The translations under genes were made by a program, and so were the position numbers. A stretch of 44,296 nt of DNA from Planctomycetota bacterium (lineage in GTDB: Bacteria; Planctomycetota; Planctomycetia; Pirellulales; UBA1268). The stretch is from assembly GCA_018970785.1 (NCBI GenBank), contig JAGWVR010000021.1, positions 1 to 44,296 of the forward strand, in the 5' to 3' direction. Numbering within the stretch: position 1 is the stretch's first letter; every line of letters starts with the position of its first letter. Of the stretch, positions 25,179-32,572 are shown one piece after another. The notes under the pieces were generated by a model. It was not told the origin of the DNA, searched no databases, and worked only from the letters and a program-made list of their open reading frames with translations.

Positions 25179-25589
25179 TCACGCCGTCCGTTTCGGTCGG
25201 CACACCGGCGCCGCTGCCAGCGTGAACACGAGCAGTTCCTCGCCGGTGACGGTCGAGATGTCGTGGTGCACGCTGACGAGCTTCACCCCCACGGCCTCCT
25301 CGACGAGCGTCTCCAGCCTCCCGCGCCCCGCCGACACCACGTGCGTCCTCATCTGCTTGAGCAGCGCCCGCCCATTGACGGCGTCGGCCGGATGGCCGCT
25401 GCCGTTCCCGGAAGGACGCGGCGTGATCAATTGCCGTTCCGCCGGCGTCAGCACCCCCTGCAAGCGGACGACGACGAGCGAACCGATGAGATGCGCGTGG
25501 ATGTCGCGCGGCCCGCGGCCGAGCAACTCCTGCTGGAACCGTGAGACGCCGTCGCAGACGGCGGCCTCGATCTCCCCTTGCGACTTCAT
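25179..25589 (-). CDS. MpsC/DUF2294-family protein
   Basis: This is a 136-aa protein of the DUF2294 family (PF10057, now MpsC-like). Motifs: LLGRGPRDIHAHLIGSLVVV, RLQGVLTPAERQL, a long charged helix ending in IE-type VEEAVGVKL, and EELLVFTLAAAP. In Staphylococcus MpsC belongs to a membrane-potential-generating system; whether that applies to these planctomycete versions is unknown, and there is no MpsA or MpsB here. A GGGGGG stretch lies upstream of ATG 25589. It starts 17 nt after the CsrA stop on the same strand. An inserted PSGNGSG lies in the middle helix region. It is one of four paralogues within 7 kb. Confidence 0.8.
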   Translation of the reverse strand: MKSQGEIEAAVCDGVSRFQQELLGRGPRDIHAHLIGSLVVVRLQGVLTPAERQLITPRPSGNGSGHPADAVNGRALLKQMRTHVVSAGRGRLETLVEEAVGVKLVSVHHDISTVTGEELLVFTLAAAPVCRPKRTA

Positions 25590-25606
25590 GGCGCCCCCCT
25601 GCGGCA

Positions 25607-25876
25607 TCACGACCGCCGGGGGCCGGGCAGGGCCGCGGTCACCGTCGTGCCGGCTCCCGCCGTGTGGCCGTTGCCATTGCCGTTCCCGTTCCCATTCCCG
25701 TTGCAGATCCGTTCCCACACCTCGCGGCGGTGGATCGGCATCTTGGCGTCCGCGGCGAAGCCGAGACGCACCCTCCCCCCCTCGATCTCCAGGATCGTGA
25801 TCTCGAGGATCACCTCCTGATCATCGGGACGACCGATCACAACGCTTTCGCGGTTCTTCCTCGTCAACACCAGCAT
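25607..25876 (-). CDS. csrA: CsrA translational regulator with Asn-Gly repeat tail
   Basis: This is an 89-aa CsrA/RsmA-type RNA-binding protein. MLVLTRKNRESVVIG, ILEITILEIEGGRVRLGF and MPIHRREVWERI carry the three conserved strands and the Arg that contacts GGA motifs (IHRREVWER). A short insertion PDDQE follows strand 1, as in other planctomycete versions. The C-terminus has six consecutive Asn-Gly pairs (59-70; DNA 25667-25702) and then an Ala/Thr/Gly tail, which is unlike enteric CsrA. AAGGAG lies 9 nt before the start; its GGA could bind CsrA itself, so autoregulation is plausible but inferred. It lies between two MpsC-like genes. Confidence 0.92.
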   Translation of the reverse strand: MLVLTRKNRESVVIGRPDDQEVILEITILEIEGGRVRLGFAADAKMPIHRREVWERICNGNGNGNGNGNGHTAGAGTTVTAALPGPRRS

Positions 25877-25937
25877 GGGCCAACTCCTTCAAGGTTGGGG
25901 CTCCGTCCGCGTGCCGGCTCCTTCCGCCTCCTCGTGA

Positions 25938-26405
25938 TCACTCCCGGCCGGATCCACGGCCGCCGGGTTCGGCACTGCGTCGATGCTCGTTGACCGGAAC
26001 CCCGAGCAAATGGTGGGGCCGGCCGAGCAGGAACAGATCGATCGTCGGATGCGTGGAAAGCGTCTTCACGATGCTGCCGCTGGCGGCATCGACGTGCAGC
26101 GCGGCGCCGCGGAGGACCACGCCGGTGTTTCCCTCGACGTGGCGCCGGAGGGGGTCGAAGGCACGGGTGAAGACGGCGCCATGGACCTGGCGCAGCCGCC
26201 GCGCCCCGGCCGCGTCGGCGGCCTGGACCCGCTCGGCGGCCGTGAACGGCTCGTGGAGCGAGATCACCAGCCAATCCTGCCCTGCCACGACCGTGGCCCC
26301 GGTCGGGCCGCGCCCCATGAGGAGGTGCTCGAACGTGGCCGCCGCTTGGGCCACCATCCGCACCGTCCGTTCGCTGGCCAACGCGCCGGTCGCGACCTTC
26401 GTCAT
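25938..26405 (-). CDS. MpsC/DUF2294-family protein
   Basis: This is a 155-aa DUF2294/MpsC-type protein: LLMGRGPTGATVVAGQDWLV, SLHEPFTAAERVQA, a helix with FTRAFDPLRRHVE and VVLRGAALHVDAASGSIVKT as the second half. A C-terminal extension after LFLLGRPHHLLG is Arg/Gly-rich. It is probably the first gene of the operon that continues with csrA (61-nt gap), the second MpsC-like gene and the HPF-CSD/hydrolase/phosphoribosyltransferase trio. ATG 26405 has a GAGG upstream; the frame is open to 26567 but the extra residues have no homology. Confidence 0.78.
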   Translation of the reverse strand: MTKVATGALASERTVRMVAQAAATFEHLLMGRGPTGATVVAGQDWLVISLHEPFTAAERVQAADAAGARRLRQVHGAVFTRAFDPLRRHVEGNTGVVLRGAALHVDAASGSIVKTLSTHPTIDLFLLGRPHHLLGVPVNEHRRSAEPGGRGSGRE

Positions 26406-26812
26406 CGGAAGCCTCGTTTGCACGGGAGCGCACCGGCGGCGGAGGAGCCGCACGACGGTGCGATGGTGACGGCCGACCCACTCCCCGCCGGCAGCGCGCC
26501 GATCGACGCCCCACCGGGAGAGCCCGAGTCGCATGCAAACGAAAAAAGCCGGCGTTCGAGAAGGCACACGAGGCCCTCTCTCGCCGGCTTACGCTACGAC
26601 GGACCTACCGGCGATGCCGGCCTGCCCCTCGATTCGTCTTCCGTCCATCGATCAGGAGAATCACCGGCCCGAAGCGGCATGGCGTCGCTTCCTTCCGGCG
26701 GTTCGCGTCGAAGTATACCGGTCGATCACCATGACGCAAGACACCACACCCGTTCGGTCAGACCGTGCGCCATCGTGACGATGGACACCCGCGCGGCGTG
26801 AGACGCGCTCGC
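26406..26812. other. intergenic region holding a terminator
   Basis: No gene is seen here. It contains the hairpin terminator at 26542-26590. Upstream of 26405 it should hold the promoter of the stress operon. The stretch 26590-26800 is less G+C-rich than the neighbours. Confidence 0.5.
26542..26590 (-). terminator. rho-independent terminator
   Basis: On the minus strand AAGCCGGCG (26590-26582) pairs with CGCCGGCTT (26554-26546) around a 27-nt loop and is followed by a run of six T (26547-26542, counting the A6 on the plus strand). It lies after the PEP-CTERM gene and its micro-ORF, so it probably ends that transcript. The loop is long, which weakens the call. Confidence 0.6.
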
Positions 26813-26920
26813 TCACCCGCTGCCTCCCTCCACGCCCCAGGCGACGATCGTCCAGCAGACCATCAGCGCCACGAGGAGGGCGGCGATCAGCGAGCGCGAC
26901 ACGCGTGCGACGACGCTCAT
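26813..26920 (-). CDS. micro-ORF coupled to the PEP-CTERM gene (35 aa, single membrane span)
   Basis: This is a 35-codon frame starting at ATG 26920, which overlaps the stop of the PEP-CTERM gene by 4 nt (ATGA). The peptide has a basic start (VVARVSR), one hydrophobic span (LIAALLVALMVCWTIVAWG) and an acidic end. The overlap and the terminator beyond it favour a real coupled small membrane protein. Against it: the size is such that chance is possible, and no homologue is recognised. Confidence 0.45.
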   Translation of the reverse strand: MSVVARVSRSLIAALLVALMVCWTIVAWGVEGGSG

Positions 26921-27753
26921 CGGCCCGCACGGCGACGGCGCCGCGCCACCTGCCAGCCACCGGCGACGACGGCGCCCAGCGCGGCCAGCGCCATGCCGCC
27001 GGGCTCGGGGAGCTCGATGATCGAATCGGGCATGGTCCCGAGGCCGAACGTCGCGTCCGGCCCGATGTCGGCTTCGCTGAAGCCGGCGAGGCCGCCGAAC
27101 GTGAACGTCGCCGTGTCGCGGACGAGGTACTGCGAGGCGAGGACGCCGATCGGGTCGATGTCGGCACCGGTGTAGAGCGAAAAGGCGATCTGCGTGGGAC
27201 CAGCAGGCCCGACGATCGACGGCGTGAAGCCGTTGGGGGAGAGCGCCGAGTTGCCGACCGTGCCGATGCCGAAGCCCTCGAGCGGCGGGAGCGCCGGATT
27301 CATCGCCCGGAACTGCCATGTCTTGTCATTGGTATTGACCGCCTTGAGGTTGCTCGGCCCGAACCCGGGGGTGAGCGAACTTGTCGGCTGGTACACGAAC
27401 GGCCGGTCGGTCGTGCCGGACAGGACCTGGTAGACCTGCCCCGTCCCCGACAGGTAGGTCAGCGCGGGCCGGATGCTGCCGCTCTTGACGACGTCGAAAT
27501 AAAAGCTCGACAGCACGTCGGAGGCGTCCTTCGACGGCACTGGCGAAAGATTGTCGAGGCGCACCGAGAGCAGCGTGCCGGTGATCGCCAGCGTCGCCTT
27601 GAACTTCACCGGGTTGCCGACCGACGAAAACCCAGCCGCGTTGAAGACGACGGGTGCGGCCCGGGCCGGTGTCACCGCGCTGGCCAGCAGCAGGGCGACG
27701 AGGAGCGAGGATGGGGCGAGGGCGCGGCGCGATGGCAAGCGAAACGGATTCAT
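26917..27753 (-). CDS. PEP-CTERM sorting-domain protein
   Basis: This is a 278-aa secreted protein: signal peptide (about 12-31, SSLLVALLLASAVTPARA), a beta-rich body (FKATLAITGTLLSVRLDNLS, WQFRAMNPAL, ATFTFGGLAGFSE), and a PEP-CTERM tail (LPEPGGMALAALGAVVAGG then RRRRR, from about residue 248). It is expected to be handled by an exosortase system and placed at the cell surface. The body resembles the short beta-sandwich proteins often seen as PEP-CTERM cargo, with no enzyme motif. GGAG precedes ATG 27753. It sits in the stress island but a functional link is not shown. Confidence 0.82.
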   Translation of the reverse strand: MNPFRLPSRRALAPSSLLVALLLASAVTPARAAPVVFNAAGFSSVGNPVKFKATLAITGTLLSVRLDNLSPVPSKDASDVLSSFYFDVVKSGSIRPALTYLSGTGQVYQVLSGTTDRPFVYQPTSSLTPGFGPSNLKAVNTNDKTWQFRAMNPALPPLEGFGIGTVGNSALSPNGFTPSIVGPAGPTQIAFSLYTGADIDPIGVLASQYLVRDTATFTFGGLAGFSEADIGPDATFGLGTMPDSIIELPEPGGMALAALGAVVAGGWQVARRRRRAGR

Positions 27754-28086
27754 CGAAGACTCCGGGCAGGGGCGATCGGAAGACATCCCTGCCGGGAATC
27801 GCCCGGCGGCCGGCCGGGCGGAGAGCGCCACGGCCCCGTGTCGCGGCGGGCCGAGCCCGACCGCACACGACGAGAGCCGCCGCGCCCCGATCACCTGCAG
27901 CGATCGGGGCACGTCGGCCTACGGCATGCCGGGATCCCCGCGGAGGCGGGTTCCCCAGCAGCTCGTCGACCGTCTGACACACCCCCTCCCGCCGTGCCGT
28001 CCCGATCGGGCGCGGCCGGGCGGGGCGGGGTGCATGCCGGGCGTGGAGCGACTCCACGCACTTCCGCTCCGGCGCGCGGACGTGAA
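27754..28086. other. intergenic region, no gene seen
   Basis: This is the spacer between the PEP-CTERM start and the Hsp20 stop, both on the minus strand. It should carry the PEP-CTERM promoter. No repeat, RNA or hairpin with T-tract was recognised. Confidence 0.5.
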
Positions 28087-28572
28087 TCAACCGGCGGTGA
28101 TCGCCACCTTGTGGGGCTTGCCCGCCTGCGTCTTGGCCATCTCCACGGTGAGGATGCCGTTCTCGAACCGCGCCGTGACCTTTGCCGGATCGACGGCGTC
28201 GGGCAGCGGGATCGTCCGGCTGAAGCGCCCGTAGTGGCTCTCGCGGTGCGTCCAGCCGTTGCCCTTCGACTCGGTCGCCGACTTCTTCTCACCGCTGATC
28301 GCCAGGCGTTCGGCGGTGACGTTGACGTCGACATCCTTCGGGGCGACGCCGGGCAACTCCATCCGCACCTGCACCGCCGCGTCGGTCTCGGCGACGTCGA
28401 TCGTCGGCAGCCAGGCGGGGCCGTCGCCCCCCTCGGCGGCAGCCGGCGTGATCGCCGGCCACATGAGCAGGCCGTCGAACAGCCGGTTCATCTCGGAGCG
28501 GAAATCGGACAGGCCGGGCAGGCCGGGAAACTCGGTCATTCCACCACGGCGGCGGACGGGGATCAGGGGCAT
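28087..28572 (-). CDS. Hsp20/alpha-crystallin small heat-shock protein
   Basis: This is a 161-aa ATP-independent chaperone. The alpha-crystallin domain spans about 58-160: WLPTIDVAETDAAVQVRMEL, PGVAPKDVDVNVTAERLAIS, GRFSRTIPLPDAVDPAKVTA, ENGILTVEMAKT. The PGV and GILT-type motifs are intact. ATG 28572 has GAGGAGA just upstream. The same frame stays open upstream through the 105-bp tandem repeat; the internal ATG is preferred because of its RBS and the family length. Confidence 0.93.
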   Translation of the reverse strand: MPLIPVRRRGGMTEFPGLPGLSDFRSEMNRLFDGLLMWPAITPAAAEGGDGPAWLPTIDVAETDAAVQVRMELPGVAPKDVDVNVTAERLAISGEKKSATESKGNGWTHRESHYGRFSRTIPLPDAVDPAKVTARFENGILTVEMAKTQAGKPHKVAITAG

Positions 28573-28632
28573 GGTTCGTCTCCTCGAGTGGAGCGCCGCC
28601 GGGTTCGGCGCGGTGCGGAGCATCCCGGTCAA

Positions 28633-28842
28633 CGGACGACGATCCCGCCGCACGATGCGGCGGTCGGCGATCCGGGGAACCCTTGGCGTTCCCCGCGATC
28701 GCCCCAAGTGGACAAAGGCCATGGAGGGCTCTGGCCACGGACGACGATCCCGCCGCACGACGCGGCGGTCGGCGATCCGGGGAACCCTTGGCGTTCCCCG
28801 CGATCGCCCCAAGTGGACAAAGGCCATGGAGGGCTTTGTCCA
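28633..28842. repeat. 105-bp tandem direct repeat, two copies, each with three hairpins
   Basis: Copy 1 is 28633-28737 and copy 2 is 28738-28842; the copies differ at three positions. Each unit contains CGCCGC/GCGGCG, a larger palindrome around GGGGAAC/GTTCCCC, and GTGGACAAAG/CTTTGTCCAC. The last hairpin is perfect in copy 2 (ends 28843) and degraded in copy 1. Copy 2 ends 8 nt after the stop of the 83-aa gene on the minus strand. A partial third copy lies at 32528, so the element is dispersed as well as tandem. Confidence 0.85.
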
Positions 28843-28849
28843 CGTATGT

Positions 28850-29101
28850 TCAGAAACAGCCGCTGCGCACCTCGGCGGCGATCAGCTCCTTGAGGCGCGC
28901 GATCGCCTGCTGCTCCTGGCGCTTGAGATCGACCCACAGGCTGCGGATCTCCTGGCGCCAGTCGGCGTTGGCGACGTACTGGTCGTAACGCCACAGGCTG
29001 TCGAGACGGCGGCTCAATTCGTGGACCAGATCGTGGTCGTGATCGGCACAGCCGCACGACTCACCGAGGTGGGCCAATTCCTTCTCGGCGGCAAGACTCA
29101 T
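28850..29101 (-). CDS. small hypothetical protein (83 aa)
   Basis: I do not recognise this protein. It is 83 aa, mainly helical, with a Cys/His-rich patch (GESCGCADHDHD) that could bind a metal and a basic/acidic helix (WRQEIRSLWVDLKRQEQQAI). GAGGAG lies upstream of ATG 29101. The stop is followed 6-8 nt later by the hairpin of the repeat element. It lies between the BON protein and Hsp20 on the same strand and so may be part of the same stress transcript. Confidence 0.65.
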   Translation of the reverse strand: MSLAAEKELAHLGESCGCADHDHDLVHELSRRLDSLWRYDQYVANADWRQEIRSLWVDLKRQEQQAIARLKELIAAEVRSGCF

Positions 29102-29164
29102 CGGCGGACTCCTCTGCGGGAGGGAAACGGATCCCCGCCGCCACGGCGGCGCGGGGCGGGTTTG

Positions 29165-29818
29165 TCACGGCGTGACGACGAGGTTGTTCTCGACGTTCAC
29201 GACGCCCGGAGCCGACCAGGCCGCCTGCTGGGCCTCGGCGCGCTCCGCCCAGCTCCGCACGTTGCCGCGGAGCACGATCCGGCCGTCGGTGGCGTGGACC
29301 TCGACACGCCGCGAGTCGAGCTCGGCCGAGCGGCGGAACGCCTCCTCGATCTTGTTGCGGACGTCGGTGATCCGCACCGGCGAGACCAGCGCGATCTTGT
29401 TGGTCACGCCGCGGACACCGGTGAGGACGCGCACGTCGCGCTCGGCGGCGTCGGCCTGGTATTTCCAGGTCGCCTGCCCCTCGAGCGTGACCCAGCCGTC
29501 GCGGACGGTGATCTTGATCTTGTCGTCGTCCACGTCGGCATCCCACTTGAGGCTGTTGAGGGCCGCGGTGGCGATCTCGGCGTCGCTGCGGGCGTGCTGG
29601 CCCCCGATCTTGACGGCGATGTCGTTGGCGACGGCGCGGACGCCGTAGACACGCTTGGTGACGTCCTCGGCCTTGGTCTTCTCGAGGTAGGTGCCCACCT
29701 GGCCGGTGAGCGTGACCACGCCGTCGGCGGTGGCGACGCCGATCTGCGAGGCCTCGATGCTCGGCTCCCACTCGAGTTCGGCGAGCACGTCGTGCTGGAG
29801 CTGCTTGTCGGACTTCAT
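29165..29818 (-). CDS. BON-domain protein (three BON domains)
   Basis: This is a 217-aa protein with three BON domains in a row (about 5-70, 78-145, 150-217). Each has a helix followed by a VTLTGQV, WVTLEGQA or IVLRGNV strand; all keep the central Gly. BON domains bind phospholipid or sugar and occur in osmotic-stress proteins such as OsmY and Kbp. No signal peptide is seen, so it may be cytosolic, as for Kbp. GAGGAGA precedes ATG 29818. The stop is 63 nt from the start of the next minus-strand gene, compatible with co-transcription. Confidence 0.92.
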   Translation of the reverse strand: MKSDKQLQHDVLAELEWEPSIEASQIGVATADGVVTLTGQVGTYLEKTKAEDVTKRVYGVRAVANDIAVKIGGQHARSDAEIATAALNSLKWDADVDDDKIKITVRDGWVTLEGQATWKYQADAAERDVRVLTGVRGVTNKIALVSPVRITDVRNKIEEAFRRSAELDSRRVEVHATDGRIVLRGNVRSWAERAEAQQAAWSAPGVVNVENNLVVTP

Positions 29819-30149
29819 CGCTGGTTTCTCCTCGGAAGGGGTGCGAAACGACGCCCGGTCCCGAACGCGACGCCGGCCGATCTCCGGCGCTGGGATAACG
29901 CGGGCGGAGAGGGCGGACGGGCCGGATCGGAACCGTCGAGCGGTCCGTCCATGGAGCCTGTCGCCGCAGTGCCTCGCGGTGCTCGCTGCATCAATCGCGA
30001 CGACACGCGCCGCGGTCAAGGGCGCGTCTGCGGGCCGTCGTGCCGCCGTGAAGCGGCGGAAAAGGCCCGTCACCGCCCCCGGACAGTTGCGCCACCCCGC
30101 GCGTCGCCCGCCGCCGGCGGGGCATGACGCGGGCCGGCGGAGGCGATCG
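29819..30149. other. intergenic region, no gene seen
   Basis: This is the spacer upstream of the BON gene and downstream of the third MpsC-like gene. No RNA, repeat or convincing terminator was recognised. Confidence 0.5.
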
Positions 30150-30566
30150 TCAGCCCTTCGCGCCGTTTCGGGACGGCACGGCGGCGTGAGCGCGGGGAGG
30201 ATTGATGGTCACGGGGGCGAACGTGAACGCGATCAATTCGTCCCCCGTGCCCGGGTCGACGTCGTGGAGGATCGCCGTCGGCCGCCGGCCGATGATCCCC
30301 GCCAGAATGCTCGACAATTCGTCGTGGCTGCGGCGCACGAGGAGATCGCGGGCCTCGCGCACCATCACCTCGCCGCGCCTGACACCGTCGTGATCCCCGG
30401 CAGCGAGGGCCCGCTCCTGGAGCGTGAGGACTTCGCGGAGATGGACGAACAGCGCGCAGGGGCGGAGCGTGGCCGACATCGTCGTCGCCCCGCGCCCCAT
30501 GGCGCCGCGGAGGAAGGCGTTGACCGCCTCGCACACGAGCGATTCGATCTGGCCGCTGGAGGGCAT
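30150..30566 (-). CDS. MpsC/DUF2294-family protein
   Basis: This is a 138-aa DUF2294/MpsC-type protein, third of four in the island. It has MGRGATTMSATLRPCALFVH in place of the GRGP motif (GRGA), LREVLTLQERALA, a helix with the RRGEVMVREARDLLVRRS segment and ending IIGRRPTAIL, then a DELIAFTFAPV strand. AGGAG lies close upstream of ATG 30566. It is divergent from the AraC gene. Confidence 0.78.
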   Translation of the reverse strand: MPSSGQIESLVCEAVNAFLRGAMGRGATTMSATLRPCALFVHLREVLTLQERALAAGDHDGVRRGEVMVREARDLLVRRSHDELSSILAGIIGRRPTAILHDVDPGTGDELIAFTFAPVTINPPRAHAAVPSRNGAKG

Positions 30567-31040
30567 GGCTCGCTCCTGGTGATTACCTGTCGGGAATGTG
30601 CGGCCCGTGGCCGCTGGTCATGGCGCTGGCCCGCCATCGCGCCGATCGGCTCTTCGCGCATCGCCAGATGAGCATGACGACGCCTGCCCGGCGCCACCGC
30701 GCCGCGGCGTGAATACGCGTGTGGATTCATCGTCGCGTTCGCACTCCGCCGTGCGCCGCCCATCGCTACCGGGGGATCAGTATGCGATCACCAAGGCCAC
30801 CGTTCTGTCACGACACGGACGTCCAAATGGGCGACGGTCGGACGGCGGCCGGGATTGCGCTCGGCGTCGCAGCGCTCTGCACGATCGGTTTTTCACGAGA
30901 CGATCGCACACCGGGGGCGAACACGCCGGGGCGCGGCCCCCCACTGGCAGAGCCACACGCGACCAAATACACCCGCCAAAAGTGCTCGGCAAGTGTTGCG
31001 GGTGCTTGCGGCCGGGCCCCACGCGCTGTCGTCGCCGCTC
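30567..31040. promoter_or_regulatory. divergent intergenic region between MpsC-like and AraC genes
   Basis: This 474-nt spacer should carry the promoters of the two divergent genes and any AraC site. A weak inverted repeat TGAAT-N10-ATTCA lies near 30711-30730. The frame of the AraC protein is open upstream to 30855, without homology. No promoter box is clear enough to name. Confidence 0.35.
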
Positions 31041-31883
31041 ATGCAGCCATTTCCGCACCTCCTCTGGCTCGATTACCCGATCGCCGTCGCCGCTCCCCGG
31101 ATCGTCGTGACACACACGATCCGGCATGTCAGCCACCGGCTGTTGCTGGTGATCGAGGGCCACGCCACGATCGAATCGTCGTCTCCGGCCGGGACGGTCT
31201 CGACCCACTGGGGTCCGCGCAGCGTCGGACTCTTTCCTTGCGACTGTCGCCCGTACACCCACACGATCACGTCGGCCGACGGTTTCCAGGCCCGGGTGTT
31301 CTGCGTGCCGACGGGACAGATTCCCCGGCTATCTCCGCGATCGGCAGTCGATGCGCCGGCCCCGGAGCCGGGCCCATGCACATTTGACGACGGCCCGTTG
31401 ACGGCTTTTCTCGACCGCATCCCGTCCTGCTGCGACGGACACACGGCAGAAGAAGACGGTGCTGACGTCGCTGTCCGGCGTGCACTCGCCCGGCTCGATG
31501 ACTTGCTCGGGGCCGGACCCGCGCCGCGGAGCATCGACGGCGGCGCGTTCCCGGCATCGGTGATGAACGACATCGTCGCGCTGATCGATTCACACCTCCG
31601 CGACGGTGTGTCGGCAGCGGCGATCGCCGACCAGGTCGGCTTGTCGCCGAGCCATGCCGCGAAGAAATTCCGCGTCTCGACGGGTATCAGCCTCGAGCGG
31701 TTCCTCAACCGGCGCCGCGTCCGCCGGTCGCTCCCCCTGTTGCGGACCGGGGCGCTGCCGGTCGCGGAACTGTCTCACGCCCTCGGTTTCTCGTCGCAGA
31801 GCCACTTCACCCGCGTGTTCAGCGCCGCCCTCGGCATCCCGCCGAAGCAATTCCAGCGGCTGCAACGCGACGCGCGCGGGTGA
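31041..31883 (+). CDS. AraC-family transcriptional regulator
   Basis: This is a 280-aa regulator. The N-terminal 160 residues are a cupin-like sensing part (HRLLLVIEGHATIES, GPRSVGLFPCDCRPYTHTIT). Two helix-turn-helix motifs are in the last 90 (AAAIADQVGLSPSHAAKKFR and ALPVAELSHALGFSSQSHFT, followed by RVFSAALGIPPKQFQRLQ). The second HTH with the GFSSQSHFTR-F motif is the AraC hallmark. ATG 31041 lacks a good RBS; GTG codons slightly upstream in the same frame are possible. It is placed between MpsC-like genes on both sides, so it is a candidate regulator of the stress island, by inference. Confidence 0.82.
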   Translation: MQPFPHLLWLDYPIAVAAPRIVVTHTIRHVSHRLLLVIEGHATIESSSPAGTVSTHWGPRSVGLFPCDCRPYTHTITSADGFQARVFCVPTGQIPRLSPRSAVDAPAPEPGPCTFDDGPLTAFLDRIPSCCDGHTAEEDGADVAVRRALARLDDLLGAGPAPRSIDGGAFPASVMNDIVALIDSHLRDGVSAAAIADQVGLSPSHAAKKFRVSTGISLERFLNRRRVRRSLPLLRTGALPVAELSHALGFSSQSHFTRVFSAALGIPPKQFQRLQRDARG

Positions 31884-32128
31884 CCTCCCGCTCCATGGTG
31901 CCGGGAGGCGTCTGGCGCACCTGTCCGCACCGATCCGGCTCGCGGCAAGCCCCGCCTTTCCTTCCCGTCGCCCACTCGGCCGGCCGTGCACGAGCCGTCT
32001 GCAGGCCGCGGCCGCGGTCGTCGCCGCCCCACAACGTGATGGGTCCTTGGGAAAGAATCGCTCGATCGCTCTATCATTCCGGGCCCGTCGGAGTTTCTCG
32101 GCAGACCATCACCGTGTCGGAGCAGAGC

Positions 32129-32521
32129 ATGACCAGCACATCGTCGGCAGAATCACCGGATTCCATTTCCAAGGAGTTGGCGGGCATCGCTCTGGCCATG
32201 CAGACCGAGCGGACCGGCCACGCCCCGAAGGCGGTGACCGTGGTCGCCGGCCCGGAGACGGTCGTCGTCACGCTGCACGAGGCACTGACGCCGGCGGAGA
32301 AGCTCCTCGCCCGCAACGCGGCCGGCGCGGCGAAGGTCGAGGAGTACCACCGGGCCCTGTTCGCGGTGTCGTGCGACGAGCTCCGCCAGGAGGTCCAGCG
32401 CCTCACCGGCCAGAAGGTCCGCGAGGCGGCCGTGGTCGTCGAGCCGGCGACCGGCGCGATCGTGCACGCCTTCACCAGCGGCACACTGGTGCAGATCTTC
32501 CAGCTCGAGCCGCGCGGCTAG
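32129..32521 (+). CDS. MpsC/DUF2294-family protein
   Basis: This is a 130-aa DUF2294/MpsC-type protein: TGHAPKAVTVVAGPETVVV, TLHEALTPAEKLL, a helix EEYHRALFAVSCDELRQEVQ, then LTGQKVREAAVVVEPATGAI and a C-terminal IFQLEPRG. GGAG at 32119-32122 precedes ATG 32129. The GRGP motif is replaced by TGHAP. Its stop is followed 6 nt later by the hairpin repeat fragment at 32528. It is the only plus-strand member of the four and is transcribed toward the large haem protein gene (convergent). Confidence 0.78.
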   Translation: MTSTSSAESPDSISKELAGIALAMQTERTGHAPKAVTVVAGPETVVVTLHEALTPAEKLLARNAAGAAKVEEYHRALFAVSCDELRQEVQRLTGQKVREAAVVVEPATGAIVHAFTSGTLVQIFQLEPRG

Positions 32522-32527
32522 CTGTCC

Positions 32528-32571
32528 GTGGACAAAGCCCTCCATGGCCTTTGTCCACTCGGGCGACCGCG
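32528..32571. repeat. partial third copy of the hairpin repeat, inverted
   Basis: 32528-32558 is a perfect hairpin, GTGGACAAAG and CTTTGTCCAC arms, identical to the end of copy 2 at 28812-28843 but on the other strand. Homology continues to about 32571 with a few changes (TCGGGCGACCGCG against TTGGGGCGATCGCG). It lies 6 nt after the MpsC-like stop, the same relation to its gene as copy 2 has to the 83-aa gene. It may act as a terminator between two convergent genes. Confidence 0.8.
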
Positions 32572-32572
32572 C

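Noticed and set aside
28633-28842. CRISPR array
   Set aside because: Two directly abutting 105-bp units have no spacers between them and no cas genes are present; it is a tandem repeat.
32046-32077. Sigma-70 promoter TTGGGA / TATCAT before the fourth MpsC-like gene
   Set aside because: The TATCAT box is good, but the -35 is weak and the spacing is 19 nt, so it was not listed as a feature.
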